From assembly GCA_965153455.1 (NCBI GenBank), contig OZ234496.1:3791207-3855206 (forward strand): 64,000 nucleotides of DNA, in the 5' to 3' direction. The notes under the pieces are model-generated. The model made no database searches and was not told the origin of the DNA. It saw nothing but the letters and a program-made list of their open reading frames with translations. The translations under genes were made by a program, and so were the position numbers. This document shows, one piece after another, positions 1 through 18,452 of this stretch (positions are counted from its first letter, which is position 1; every line of letters starts with the position of its first letter). The stretch comes from Sphagnum compactum (Eukaryota; Bryophyta; Sphagnopsida; Sphagnales).

Positions 1-1031
1 ATGAAACTTTGACAAGTTTGAATTTGTGCTTTCAAATTTTTAGTTTCAAGGAAATTAATTTGCTTTTGTTGCCACCTTTCAAATGTCCATTTCCATGTGT
101 CCATTGTATTTGTTGATCACCATAATTCTTTGTGGCTATTAATGTTGTATAAATAATTATTGTATTGTGACTTTTGTACAAATATCAAACCTTAATCATT
201 TTTGCTAATAATGAATAAAAATCTATGAAATGACAATCTCAATTTTGAAAAAATACATTAAATCATTTATGAAAGCAAAATCTACATGATTTGATATTTC
301 AAAGCATCAAATCTTTTGACAAGTTAGATGTAAAAAATTGTTTAATATTCAGTATATTTGATCGTGATAGCTTGAATTTTGAATGAATGTATGCAACAGA
401 TTTAAGATTTAAATTTGCAATATGTAATAATTAATCACCCAATTTATTGTTTGTTTCCATACACATATATAGGCTATAATGCATGCACAATGTTTTTGAA
501 ATGAAGGTAAGTTATTATTAAGTCCTTTCTTACATTCTCTCTCCATTTCCTCCTCCTTATTGTGTTTTCTAATAATAAAATCTGATAATTTTACATTTAG
601 AAACAATAAAATACTATATGGATATTAATTTAAACCTTCACCTTGTAAACATATTATTTTAATTGCACCTCATTTGTTTTCAATGGATTAAATTTATTTA
701 TGTTTGAAGTATTATCTATGAAATTGGGGTTATGATTATAACCAAATTCAAGACAAAATTCCAAATTCAAGAAGGAATATTTTTACCAAGGCATGAATAT
801 TAATTAGCCACTAAAATTTGGACCAAAATGAAATTTATAAATTGGCAATAATACTAGATCCTATTTTTTAATATTAATTTTTTTGTGTTTTGCTATTTTG
901 TAATAATTTGATTAACTTTATGCAAAAAAAAACTGGAATTCTCAAGTTTATTTTCTTCATATACAATATGCCATTTCTTTCTATCAATTTACTGCACTGG
1001 ATTTCCACAGTCAAATTTCAAAGTTGATCAA

Positions 1032-1064
<33 letters not shown>

Positions 1065-1999
1065 GAAAAATTACCTTAAATAAAGACTTATTTAAGCCTG
1101 CAAAATGGGAAAAATCTAGCACAATTTTTTTTAAAACCCATAGGTCTATGAGAGAAAACAACAAAAAAGAAACATTAAATTGTAAGGTAAAACCCACCTC
1201 TTGGGGATCAAAGTTTGGTTTTTTTTTTTTTTTTTTCCTTTTTCCTTTTTCTTTTGGGTCATGCCTACTTTCTTCTTTTGCTCATATGTGTGCATATTGA
1301 TCTTAGAAATGGCATGATTAGGTGAAATTCAAAGGCTTCCCGAGAAAAAAAAAAAGATATTTAGGTGTTGGAAAGGACATTGCAAATCTCAGTGTTTTTT
1401 TTTTAACGAATTTTTAATATAGCCAAAGTGATGATCATCTGTAGGAAGATTTAGCCAAAAAAATTGACCTTACACAAGATTAAAAAAACAAAAAAATTTC
1501 TAGTCATCAAATGTTTATATTTTTGGCTACTTACTAGAACCAAATATAGAAAACAAGTGATTTTTACTTCTTTTTTTGTTTGAACTTAGGTTAATGAAAC
1601 CCACCCCCCCCCCAAAATCACTTCATTTTAAAAATTCTCTTCTTTTGTTTGGAGATAACACAAAGCAAAAAAATTCATGTGCCTAGAAAATTTCCACATG
1701 TGAAGTCTTAGAAGTATGGAAGGTGATACCATGTCTACTACTACTACCCTAGTCCCTAATTAGCCACTAATTTATTACTTTTTGGAATTGCCAAAAGTTC
1801 TGAAAAATTATGTGCTTGCCATGCCAAAAATCCGAAATGAAAGCTCTCAAGCACAATAGCTTCATTTTAGAAAAGGAATTGATGAAAGAAACTTAAACCA
1901 CTTCTTTGGAGGTGTAGAGAAGCAACAACAATTGGCAATTGAAATTTGATGCATCTACACAATAGATATGTTGATATGAATAATAAAAAAAAACTTTTG

Positions 2000-2033
<34 letters not shown>

Positions 2034-2188
2034 TTTGGTCACTCCAATAATATTCACATTTAATAAGTAAAGTTAGCTTAGGCAAATTGGCAACAATTTA
2101 GGCTTGCCATTCTAAACAAATTGTGTTCACAAGTTCTTAAATATTCTTAGCACTTGAGGATATTAAAATCTTCTTCTTCTTCTTCTTC

Positions 2189-2220
<32 letters not shown>

Positions 2221-2859
2221 TCACACATGAACAAACATTCCATATAATAGTTGTTGTTGTGACTTGCACTACAACCCATTGATGAGCATATATGGGAAGT
2301 CACAACCAAGCCACATTCTCAAACATATGGCAAAGCTCCTCCTCCCCCGTCCTCCCACCCCAACAACAACAAAAAGAAGCACCCAATAATGGGTTGGTTT
2401 TATAGTTGAGCTAGGCTCCTCCCAAGGTACGGTGGTGGTGTCATGGTGTCCGTGTATATATATATATATATATATACATACGCATATATCTCATAAATCT
2501 CATAGCTACAATTTGGAGCTTTCATTCCCATATTCAATGGGGGGGGAAGTGGGGAGATTGGTGCAATGAAATTGATGTCGAATGTAGCTAATATATTAGA
2601 GTTATTATTATTCCTAAGGTCATCTTGTCTTTGGGCCTTAGTTTGGGCTATGTACTAGAGTTATTTCTCAAGTTGCCCCTATCTTTGGGCCCTAGTTTCA
2701 TCCTCAGAAACATATTGCATCCCCAATTTGAGTGTATGTAGTATAAAGTGAGCCTTCACATTTTTGGGGTGGAGTTGCATATATATTTTTTAAATTATAT
2801 ATATTACATATAAATTAAATAAAAAATAGAAGTTTGATCACAATTTGAACAGTCAAATA

Positions 2860-2892
<33 letters not shown>

Positions 2893-3810
2893 TTAGAGAT
2901 CACATTTTATAGTTCAGAAGTTGAGCTAGTGATGTGTATAACAAATAGTCATGTGCTTTTTTAACTTTGCAGGCAATGAGACTGCAGCAAACATGGTTAC
3001 TTGGGGAGGTGTTAATTGTTTAAATTTTTTACATGGGTTATTTTAAGCTTTATTATGCGTTACTAGGCTTGAAGAAGATTGTGATTTTTGTCTGTTTTAA
3101 TGTGATGATTTATATTGAGTTTGAGCTTTTTAATTATTAGCTTGTGTATCTTGTCAACTAGATTTTTTTAATTAAGGTTTTTTGCTTTTTTGACAAATTC
3201 ACATATCTTTTGTTTGGTTGCACGAGAAAGTTTTTTTTTTTTTTTTCTCTTCAACCAAATTCATTGTAGTTAGTTTGCACAATTTGAACACAAAATAACA
3301 TTAACATTGCCAAAGGGAATTACAATTTACAAAACCTTAATATTTGCTTTATATTTCCCCATTATAATCACATTTATTAAAAAAAAGCTTTGCAAATGTT
3401 TTGTGCTACTAACAAGTGTGATCGTAACTATAAAAAATGGTGTTTCTTAATAAAAGAGATGGTTACCAAAACAAATGTGTGACACAAACAAAAATGTGAC
3501 TAAAATGGGCATGATTATAAAGGGGGTTTATTGTACCTTTTCAGGTTTGGTGGTAAATTAAATTAATTTTTGAACATGTCGATTTTTTCTAAATTTATTT
3601 GTTTGAAATGTTGAAGTTTAAGGAAAATACAAAGAAACATGAAAAATTTATAAAAAAATGGTGGGAACCTAAGGAGCTTCTTGCTTTAGGCTAGTCCACC
3701 ATTGCAATGTAAGTGTTTTAATGATTAATAACATTTATGTGTCCTATAATTTGGTCAAAGTTTATCTCTCGCCATTTTTGCAAAATGAAGCAATAAAACA
3801 TGTTGTAAAG
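1..3810. other. AT-rich intergenic region with simple repeats
   Basis: No gene is supported here. Short open frames have no recognisable domain and are broken by AT-rich DNA. Microsatellites include (TAA)n at 1037-1064, (TA)n at 2001-2030 and 2454-2475, (TTC)n followed by (TAC)n at 2170-2216, and (ATGT)n at about 2866-2892. Homopolymer T runs occur near 1219-1236 and 3230-3246. A stretch near 1400-1470 resembles DNA near 19040-19140 (see findings). The 5' exons expected for the NPF relic downstream were looked for and not found. Confidence 0.8.
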
Positions 3811-3816
3811 GTCTCA

Positions 3817-5836
3817 TTATGTTCATTATACACAATGGCATTGGGGTCAGGAGGAATTCGGCCATGTGTTTCAACGTTTGGGGCTTGACCAATTTGATGT
3901 TGAGGATCCAAAAGAAAAGCTCCAACTTGCACATTTCTTTAATTGGTTCTACTTCACAATCACCTTGGGAGTTCTACTTGCACTAACCGTAGTTGTTTAT
4001 ATCTCCAATTATGTAAGTTGGGGGTGGGGATTTGGGACTTTGGCTATAGCCATGGGAGGGGAGTTGCAAATATTACCTTCTTCATGGGTACTCCCTTTTA
4101 CCGCCATAAACTCCCTAGTGGTAGTCCTATAACCCGTCTTTGTCAAGTGTTGGTTGCATCGATATGCAAATGGAAAGTGCAGGTTCCAAGTGATGAAAGC
4201 CTTCTCCATGAAGTCCACGATAAAGAATCTGCCATTGTGGGTAGCCGCAAACTGCATCACATGAACGATCTCCGGTATGGAAATACCAAATTCCCGAAAA
4301 ACAAATTTAGTGTGTCTATTATAGGCAGTTCTCCCTACCCAACCCACTCTTTGAATTTCATGACTGCAGATTGGGAATCATTAACTTCAAGGATGAATCT
4401 GAAGGAAACAAGAGTGGTTGAAGCAACTCACTCCATGCTCTTGCAAGCATTTTACCCTATTTCATGATGCAGATTTTTTGACAAAGCAGCAGTCAAAACT
4501 GACAAAGATGAGAATCCAGAGACGCCTCCAACTCCATGGAGACTATGCACAATAACCCAGGTATGAAACCCTTGGATCCCACTGTCGTTAGCAGCAACAA
4601 AGGATGGTTTTGTAGACACTAGCCTCTGGCAGGTTTTCTGTTGAATATGGGGAGCTTACTAGCCTTCGTCAGGTATAGGAAGACATAAGGGTTAGTATGC
4701 TTACAAGGTGGTGACAAAAATCCCTTACTGTGGAACTCGTCATCACTCCCCCAAATTTCACTTGCAAGGTGGTGATGCGTTCCAACCACTTTCACTATCC
4801 AGCTTTATACTCTGTTCTATCATGGATAACACGACCTAGTATTAAAAAACTTGATCCATATTCAAATGACCAGGTGGAGGAGCTGAAAATCTTGGTGCGA
4901 TTAATACCCATATTTGCAACTACAATTTTCATCAATACTGTGTTTCTCCAAATTATCAACTTTGGAGCTCAGGAAGCCCTGACTATGGATAGGAGACTTG
5001 GGAGATTCATAGTTCCAGCTGCATCTATACCTGTGGTGGATGTAATTTTCATCTTGTTGTTCATACTGATCTATGATCAAGTCCTCATGCCATTTGTGAG
5101 CCGCTATACAAAAAATCCCCGAGGCATTTCATTTCTTCAAAGAATTGGCATTGGTCTTTTCGTCTCCATTTTGGCTGCAATCGTTGCAGCCTGTGTTGAG
5201 AGAAAACGACGACAGGTAAAGAAAGAAAAAACCCCACCCACCAAAATTCATTCACTCGTGTTTTGCAATCGGGAACGAAAATAACAAAGAACGGGTGTTT
5301 AGCCTTACCTGGGTACATTGATGTATTTTGTGTGCATGATGTTTGCCCTTTTGGAAATCAGATGTCATGGGATACAAGCACTGTGCCTGGACACCCAGCA
5401 GCAACAGTTGCGCTCTCTGCATGCAGGCTGGCTCATCATTCCTCATGCATTAATTGGCCTCGGGGAGGTTTTGGCATCAATTGGGCGGCTTGAGTTTTTC
5501 TACGAGCAAGCTCCCGATAGCATGCGCAGCTTGGGAGCAGCTTTCTTAGCTGCAACCTCTGGCTTAGGTGCGTACTTGGGAAGTTTTCTGGTGGCAGCAA
5601 CAATGAAACTCACAGGGAGAAACGGGAGGAGGTCATGGATCAGTAATACAATCAGCAGTGGCCATATTGATTACTACTTCTGGTTGTTGGCTGTTTTGAG
5701 TGTGATCAACCTCATGGCCTTTCTTTACTTTGCAAGCATTTACAAACACAAAGTGGATACAGTGAGCATTATGCGGGGTTCTCTGGCAAAACCTCTAACC
5801 AGTAGTTATGTGGAAACAGGATCCACAATTGAATGA
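3817..5836 (+). pseudogene. NPF/PTR-family (POT) transporter pseudogene, 5'-truncated and frameshifted
   Basis: Intact members move nitrate, peptides or other small solutes with protons across plant membranes using 12 membrane helices. The copy begins near helix 4 with the family signature GSGGIRPCVSTFGA followed by DQFD. It keeps HFFNWFYF, a helix VVYISNYVSWGWGFG, GTPFYRHKLP and the C-terminal block LEFFYEQAPDSMRSLG. Exons by splice signal: about 3817-4274, 4473-4560, 4874-5215, and a last exon ending at 5836 with TGA. An extra T at 3886 breaks FGA/DQFD. A second frame change lies at 4050-4062, between AIAM and VANITFF. The last junction keeps frame only with the acceptor at 5397-5398, which drops residues; the acceptor at 5360-5361 is out of frame. 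The first four or so helices, including the usual ExxER motif, are absent. Substrate cannot be told. Sequencing error could explain one frameshift but not the missing 5' half. Confidence 0.85.
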
Positions 5837-5858
5837 TCAAAGTTCAGAGACATATGAT

Positions 5859-6000
5859 TTGATGAATGAAGGGTGACAATACCATCTAATGATTGAAGGG
5901 CAATGATACCATCTGATGATTGAAGGGCAATGATACTATCTGATGCTTGAAGGCAACAATACCATATGATGCTTGAAGGGCGCCGATACCATCTGATGGA
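5859..6000. repeat. 27-bp minisatellite downstream of the NPF relic
   Basis: About five imperfect copies of a 27-bp unit containing TGATTGAAGGGCAATGATAC lie directly after the stop codon of the NPF relic. They differ by scattered substitutions and single-base changes. The position corresponds to the former 3' UTR. Confidence 0.75.
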
Positions 6001-7768
6001 TCAAACATCACCCTTTTCTAGCAATTTGCAGACCAACCCATCTGCTGAGAACAAACATCCAAATCTGTAGTATCAACAAGGAGTCATTTCGTTTGAAAAT
6101 TGCATTTGCAACAGAGTGGATGCAAGTGTAGCAGAATCAAAATTTTCCACTTTGGGTGGATGTGAATGAAGAGACTATCATCATATATGTAGCTCAAGCA
6201 GTCATCATTCTTCTGTTGTGCATTTTAGTTCAGTGAAGAAGCAGCAGCATTCTCTGTAAAATATCTGGGGGAAACAAACCAACCTCAATGACCAAGGACC
6301 AAGCGATCCTTGGATCTTGAGGCAAGGACCTTGCTGATGTTATCTCATGTTCCACTCACTGCCCTTTTGCTGAAACCTAATTCCTTAACACGCACAAAAA
6401 AGACAAAAGGCCCAAGGGCGGAAAGAGAGAAATGCAAATTTTTTTTTGGGACTTGGTCCTTCGTCTTCAAGAGACTTACCAGAAAGCTTGTATTATTTCG
6501 CATAATTTTAATGCTGAAAACTTGGTAGTAAACTCTTCCAAATCTTTGCTGGAGCACCTTCAACAGTGCTGCTCACCTGTGTGTGCATCAATCAACCCAC
6601 AGCACCAAAAAAAAACCTCATCAAAGGAGGTACATGTCTGCATGTTGGGGGCAAAAAACAGATGTGGCCAACTGGATGGACATCTGCTGCACTTCTCACC
6701 ACCACCACCACCACCACCAACAACACCACCACTCCTCAGATTGATTCTGCTCCAATTCCCATCATGTCACAAGCTTCCCATTGGATGGAGATCTACCATC
6801 AAGCAGCCATCCAGGTACCATCAACCAGCCATCTATGTACCATCAACCAGCCATCTAGGCACTATCAAGTAGACAGCGCACACTGGAAGTATCTATCTCC
6901 AACTGATGTTTTTGGTATTCAATGGGAGTGGCCAACAAGAAGAAGAATGATGTTGTGCTGAGAATAGCTCCCCATTACCAAATCCCATGCTTGTTTGAGC
7001 AACAGATGCAATGCAGGATCATGAGCAGCAGATAAGCTTGCACTATGCAATATATATACATGTGCCAGAGATGATGATGATGATGATAATTATGCTAGGT
7101 ATTCTCAGAAAAACACATTTCTTTTGCAGCAGCAGCAAGCAATTGTCAGGGTTGTTGATGATGCAACAAAGGGTTCAGGTGACTGACTTCAAGCTCTCAT
7201 AAAGAGAAAGCTCAAGAAAACTCCATATGGGCACTTACCCTGCTTGCTAACTCTTGCCCTGCTCCCCCTTTGGAAACTTCTCCTGCTCCCGCTCTTGCTC
7301 TGCTCTGCTCCTCCTCCTCCTTTGGAACTTCTTCTCCAAGAACAAGAGTTGCTTCATGCTCCCATAGTGAATTCTTTTTTTCCTGTTGCAACAACTGTTG
7401 CCACCATACCTACACATTTGCTTCAACTCCTGCATCCATTCCCTCTTGCACCTCATCATCATCACCATCATCATCACTCAAGAGGAAAAAGGAACAAACA
7501 ACATGGTTGCCCTAACTGTAGGAAACCCCTAGCTCTAGGTCTTGCTGTGGCGGAATTTCGTTTTCTGCGTCGATCAGCTGTCTTGCAGTCTTTATTGTTT
7601 TGTTTGTGTGCAGAACTTCTTCTGTTGCGGAAAAGTTTGCGGTAATGACGGTGGTTGTTGTTTGAGCGGTGATCTTCTCAAAGATCAGTTTGGTCTGTTT
7701 TTGGTAGAGTGGAGGTGGGGAAGAAGAGGAGGGAGGAAGGGACGGAGGTTTGTTTGCTTGCGGGGGCG
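6001..7768. other. Spacer and promoter/5' leader of the methyltransferase gene
   Basis: No coding exon is supported. There is a (CCA)n tract near 6698-6722. At 6792-6866 a unit of about 22-24 bp containing CCATCAACCAGCCATCTA is repeated three to four times. A (CAT/CAC)n tract lies near 7450-7480. Composition becomes richer in G+C towards 7769, as expected for a 5' leader. The open frames at 7244-7645 and nearby come from CTC/CTT-rich low-complexity sequence. Confidence 0.6.
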
Positions 7769-10203
7769 ATGGAGTTCATTTTGTCGGACAAGAAGAACAG
7801 ATTTGTGGCAGGGACAGTGGAGAAGAGGGACTTGAACCAGTATTGGTATTCTCCCCACACCATCGCCGTCATGGTTCAGGTATCGACCTCCTCCTCCTCA
7901 AACTGCTTCGTCTGCTTCTTTCTGCTTCTGTTTTCTTCGCAGTTGTTTCAGGTGTGCGTTTTGTTTTTGTTTTATTTTGGAGAAGGAAACTACTCTGTTT
8001 CTCTCTTTGCTTTTCTTTTTAATGTGGAAGATCGAACTCCGAAGCATCCACAACCGTTTTCCTTTTGTGTTTTTGAGACCAGAAATCTCTTTGTTGTTCT
8101 TTTCTAGATCTGAGTTTGTTGTTGTGGGGATCAGTCAGTTCCAGATCCAACTGTTTTCATGCTGTTTTTCAAGCACACTTCAGTTCTGTTGTTGCACAGG
8201 AGCTCTAGGTTCACTTTTCTCCTTTCGTCGATTCTATGTCTGACATTCTTAACATTCTGCATTACCAAGCTTTGTGAGGATCAGTTCCAGATCAAACAAC
8301 TGCTGCTGTGCTGTGCTGTGCTGTGCTGTATGTGATGAGTATCTGGTAAAAAACAGTTGTTCATGCCAGAACCATCACAATGGACAGCTTCTTGTCAGAT
8401 CCATCAAGTCCAGCAATCCAAGGATCGGTATTGGTATCTCTTGTAATGACACAGCTGCCTGCAAAGAAAGAAATCCATGTCCAATTGAGGAGAGCAGATA
8501 TGTCATGTCATGTCCACTGCTGCTGCCTGTTCTTTGTCTAGAAGTCTGTTCATGCGAACTATTTTGCTATGAATATACTTATCTATGCCCACTGTTGGGA
8601 GCCAGTGATGTCAGTGGGTTGTCATGGCAGCTTGTCACTGCTATTCATCCACTGCTATTCGGGATGAACCTGATGACGGTCTGACACTTTGTGAGCTCTA
8701 ACTCTCATAAGGTTATTATGACTGCACTCAGTGTTGTGTGACTGACCAACTGACATTGTTGTGGACTGGTTTCAACAATTTGAGAGAAATGAAGCGAGTT
8801 GTGTGTGTGTTTGCCTCTAAAGTAATTAGAGAACTGAGAATGCACATGAGAATAAAGGATGTGTGAATTGCTGACATTCGTCTTTCAAAACTGGATGTTT
8901 TAGGAGTGATATATCAGCATGTGTTATTGTTATGTTGCAGGAAATAGAGGAGCATGCAACAAAAGTGGCTTTTTTGTCGACTCCAAGTTTGTGGTTCTCC
9001 TTGAAAGAATCAGAGCTCAAACAACGCAGCTTCTTCTTTGATGTAAGTTCTTCTTTGATGCCATCTTTTTCAAAATTAATTACAGAGTCTCAGTTATTCT
9101 CATCCAAGGCTCTTACTGCAATTCACTAAATGTCATGAGGGAATGTGTAGCTTGTTTTCCTTTTTCGATTATCATCACATAATGTTACAGGTGTCCTGCG
9201 ACTCAAGGTTATTCATCCTAGCATCTGTGCCTACGAAGGAGATACGTGATCGAATGTACCATTCAGAGAGTTCAAACAAATCCAATCTTTTATGTAGTGT
9301 CTGACGATGAAATTTTGCATTGCAGACTGTGGATCTTATCTTAACTCTCTTATGACGTCTTCAAACCCTCCAAATTTCAGATCCTGGTGCTCTAAAAGCC
9401 TGCCTTCCGTAAGGTGCTTCGCTGGGAGACTGGACAGGGGTGGAACTTAAGTCAGGCTGTAAAGGAAGTGGAAATTCCCAGCCCAAGGGGGACCCTATCT
9501 ATGCCAGGCCAGACATTGTACTCAAGATTGGTCTGCTAAGCAATGTATTTTCTCTTTTGGGCAGGTGGATATGCAGTGGGCCTGGTGCCCAAATTTTGTG
9601 AAATGGGACTACAATGAGCCAGAGGGATTCGACAAATCAATGCACCATGCCTTCGATTGTGTGGTAATAGACCCTCCTTTCATTACGCCCCAGGTCTGGG
9701 CCAAATATGCCCAGGCTGCTCTACTTCTACTCTCAGAAGGAGGTCAGTACTTGCCCCTTTTGTTTGCTGAAATGTCAAGTGAAAGTCTTTCAGCATTTCA
9801 TTGTCCCTTCCATTTTCATTCACAATTTTCTGCTCTGTGTCTTTGTTGTTATGGGCATCCAACTGTTTGTAGTGGCAGAAGTCTGCACCTCTTACCTTGT
9901 ATTCATGCAAATAGTGTCAGAGTGCTTGCCCTAGTGTCCTGCATGCAAGTGAGTTATCAATGACAACCTTTGCTTTTCTCCAAATGTGTTTGTCTCGTGC
10001 AAGATTCTAAGTATGTGAGTGTTGGTGATGCAGGGAAAATCATCTTGAGCACAATAGAAGAGAATGCAGAAATGTTGAAGGGACTTTTGGAAGTGGAGCC
10101 ACAATTATTTGCACCATCCATTCCACACTTGGTATACCAATATGCTCTATTTACCAACTATCCCTCCACGTACTTATCTTCCCTTAACCCTGAACTCCTC
10201 TAA
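7769..10203 (+). CDS. EEF1AKMT1/EFM5-like methyltransferase (N6-adenineMlase family)
   Basis: A seven-beta-strand SAM-dependent methyltransferase of the N6-adenineMlase family. Characterised relatives (yeast Efm5, human EEF1AKMT1) methylate a lysine of translation elongation factor 1A in the cytosol; a related protein, ZCCHC4, methylates rRNA, so the substrate here is inferred. Exons 7769-7879, 8941-9042, 9565-9742 and 10034-10203 join without a stop into 186 aa. The start has a clear N-terminal motif (MEFILSDKKNRFV) and no in-frame ATG precedes it. Motifs: QYWYSPHTI near residue 28, AFLSTPSLWFSL (exon 2), the catalytic DPPF at 107-110, and SIPHLVYQYALFTNY near the C-terminus, which is typical of this group. 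All introns have GT-AG borders; the first is 1061 nt. It is shorter than human EEF1AKMT1 at both ends. The methyl donor pocket looks complete. Confidence 0.88.
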
Positions 10204-11650
10204 TGCTGAACCTGGTATTATGTAGTCTTCTAGTTGGAACCCAACAAACTCTGGATCTTGATGAGTTTGTACATCTCTGGTAGATTATTCATATTTCTTT
10301 TGGGGTTCCACTAGAATCATTCCATTTCTAAGATTTTGTACAATAACCTCATCTGTATCTTTTCAATCTTTTCCCTGTCATGAGTGTTCTGGAATCCCAT
10401 TCCACCATTAATGCATGATTAGAAAGAAGACTATTGATGTATTACACGAAGCAACTTTAGCTACAGGAAACTTCTTTTTTTTCTCAATATTGAAAACCAC
10501 TGAAATGACAGAAAGCTTGGAGAATTTGGAGAATTTGAACTCTTGAAACATTGATGAGGATTCAGAAGGCTCTGAATCTTAGTATCAGAGAGTTCTCAAT
10601 ATTGTACGTTCAATCTTGTAGGTCTGGTGTTAACCCGTTTGTAATTCTGGAGTTCGCAGAAATAGTTTTCTAGGCAAACCCAGGGCTTACTGTTGGTCAA
10701 ATCTGTAGCTCTGAAGTACACGTCCAAAGATCCTTGCTATGTCTATGGAACTGGTTTATGCTTAGGGATGAAGAAAAACCTATATGGCCAATCAGATGGG
10801 AGCCTTGAATTGATTTGAGAAGTTAACCATTTCACTGTGATTTTCACTTCACTCACAACAGTAGTTGAAACCATTGAAACCAGTGTTGGTTATATATGAC
10901 CATTTTACACATGATTTACACTTGTGTACACAAAACATTAGTCGAAACTGTTGAAACCAGTGTCGTCCAGTTCTTGGTTCCAAATTGCTATTCAATTAAT
11001 CAAACCAGATTTGGCCAGTTCTCAGCTACAAATTGGAAATGGAGTCAGGGATCCAAGGTTCTCTTTAAAGCCTGGGACAAGACAACACTGGCGGACACTT
11101 TCTAATGGTCATAACCAGATCAAAGGGTTTGGCCATTTGTTCCCACTTGGGACTCAAATTTTGCACCTAGATTTCCCATGTTTTGGGTCATTTCCAATCG
11201 TGAATTGGATTGATCAATATGGAGAAGGATCAGAACATGGCCAGAGTGAAAATCGATATCGAAATGGATCAGAACATGGCCAGAGTGAAAATCAATATCG
11301 AATGGATCAGAACATGGCCAGAGTGAAAATCGATATCGAAATGGATCAGAACATGGCCAGAGTGAAAATCAATATCGAATGGATCAGAACATGGCAAGAG
11401 TGCATTGCAACATGGACAGATTGAACATATATAATCTGCTCATAAAACAATTATGCATAAAAATCAGCATCCTGAGTTTCTGTGTCAACTCCTGAAGCAA
11501 CAACAGTCATACGCAAGTCAGAATGCACTATGTAGGTAGAAACTACATTACTTGAATAGAGTGGATAAACTGTGTCATGTGGATGATGGTGCTATGAGCC
11601 CCTTTGCACCGAGCATGAACAACACCCTTTTGTACCTACCTCTGTGGTAG
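10204..11650. other. Convergent intergenic region between methyltransferase and uridine kinase genes
   Basis: The two flanking genes point at each other, so this interval holds both 3' ends. No further exon was recognised. Its only clear structure is the tandem array at 11228-11402. Open frames over the array are products of the repeat. Confidence 0.65.
11228..11402. repeat. Tandem array of 38/39-bp units
   Basis: Four full units and a partial fifth of GATCAGAACATGGCCAGAGT followed by a GAAAATC(G/A)ATATCGAA(A)TG tail. Units alternate between a 39-bp form (CGATATCGAAATG) and a 38-bp form (CAATATCGAATG), giving a higher-order 77-bp dimer. It lies about 250 bp beyond the stop codon of the uridine kinase-like gene. 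The CGATATCG core is palindromic. Confidence 0.85.
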
Positions 11651-16521
<4,871 letters not shown>

Positions 16522-18409
16522 ATTGTTTGAATCAACTTTTCAGCAAAAACCTTGTGCACAATTTCTAGAAAAAAATAAAATTGCACTTCATAGCATCAGT
16601 ACATTTCCATCATTGTCTTCATTACAACACTGTGAACAACGACAAATACTATTTCAGATTATCAACTTTTGAAGCCATAAATAAAATTCCTTTTGTTAGA
16701 GATTTATGATACGAACAGGCAGTCAATGTTGACCTCGCCAATCAAAACAAGAATTCATTGGGTGACTCTGGTGCACAAGACGGTTTCTTGTCATGGCCAT
16801 CCATCCACCTTCTCTTGTCACATGCACATTTGGTTGGCCTTCCACTACTAGGCCAGCTTCAGTACTTACTAGCCTGCCCTTGCCAACTCTTGTCATATCA
16901 TGGCCCCTGGTGTTATGTATTGAACACCATATCCAGTATCAGTTTTTTTTAAGAGCACACACCACCTTCCTTGCACCAACAATGTCATATGTTCTTTTTC
17001 TCGTATTTCTACACTCACTTTTAATGCAGCTGCACCCGTACCCACAAAACAATCAAACCAATGCATTGCCCTCTTAGGGTTATGCTATTATCATCACAGT
17101 ATGTATCTGTACTTAGTTTCAATATACAGAGTGCTTGTAGATGCTTGTGTATTATCTCCAGTAGATGTTCAGTAAATCACAGCTTCTTGACTTTTTTTGT
17201 GAGGGTGAGTGAGCAAAAAGATATCCATGAGTTAGGGTTTTTCCAGAAATCTGTCAGTTTACCAATTTCCTCTCACAAAATCATACACATACACTACCAC
17301 CCGTCAGTCCTCTTCCACTCAACCAACAACCCAAATCTGGTCATAAAACTAGGACACCAATCTATCAATCAATCAATCAATCAATCGAGCCATCCCCTTT
17401 CAATGCCATCATCCATCATCAGGTTACAACATCACATGGCACCACATGCCAACACATGACTCTTTCAGTTTCAAGGGGCATAGCTCTCTGCAACCTACAT
17501 TTTGCTTCAGGTACTTTTTAGTATGTGGGGGTTGGTGGTGGTAGTTTTATTATCCAAATAGTTTCCACAAGATGCCCATTTGAGTTGTATCATTGGTACA
17601 ATTTTCTTCATCACCATTTTTCCTCTCAATGCAACTGCAACAACATCTTCTCCAAACACAGATCCCATAATGGAAATCACCTTCAATCAAAACCAAGAAG
17701 AAGAAGAAGAAGAAGAAGAAGAACTACTACTACTACTACTACTACTACTATTGCAAAATGCATGCGAGCAAGCAAACCCTTCAAAACCTTGAAAATGATT
17801 GAAGACCCATTTTTTGAATTGGGAAATCCTTGGAAACCCATTTAGAAACACATCTAAAAATTTGCTCCCAAAACCTTCTTCACAAATCTGAAATTTTTTG
17901 CCTCCCAGAAACTTCTTTACACATCTGAAATTTTTGCATCCAGAAACTTCTTCACACCCTCCGAAGTTTTCATCCAGAAAAAAATCACAAATCTCCCAAA
18001 TCAAAACATAAATGGAGTGTAGTTTATCAGAGTTTGAAGAGGGGGGTGGGTGGATGGGTGCGTGGGTGGGTGGGTTGGTGCTCAGGAAAGACAAGACTCA
18101 AGACAAGACTCAAGACAAGAAAGAACTTACTTTTATTTGTTCCCCAACATTTTTTCTGGCCAAAAAAGAGCACCACCCACAAACAAAAATCCGCTTTGAG
18201 TTGAGGGATCTGAAGCCGGCGTTGCGAAGTTAAGAAAACCAATTTCTCAAATCAAATCTCTCAGGCACTCTCTCTCTCTCTCTCTCTCATCAAGGAGAGG
18301 AGACGCTTCCACCGCCTGCCTAGTACTCTACACAACCTTTTGGATGGATGGGTCGCTCACATTTCACAAGCAAACCTTTTTCCCTTCACAAAATCTGCTC
18401 CAAATCTGT

Positions 18410-18452
<43 letters not shown>

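Noticed and set aside
7244-7645. Leucine-rich ORF upstream of the methyltransferase
   Set aside because: It is CTC/CTT-rich low-complexity sequence with equally long frames in other phases and no domain.
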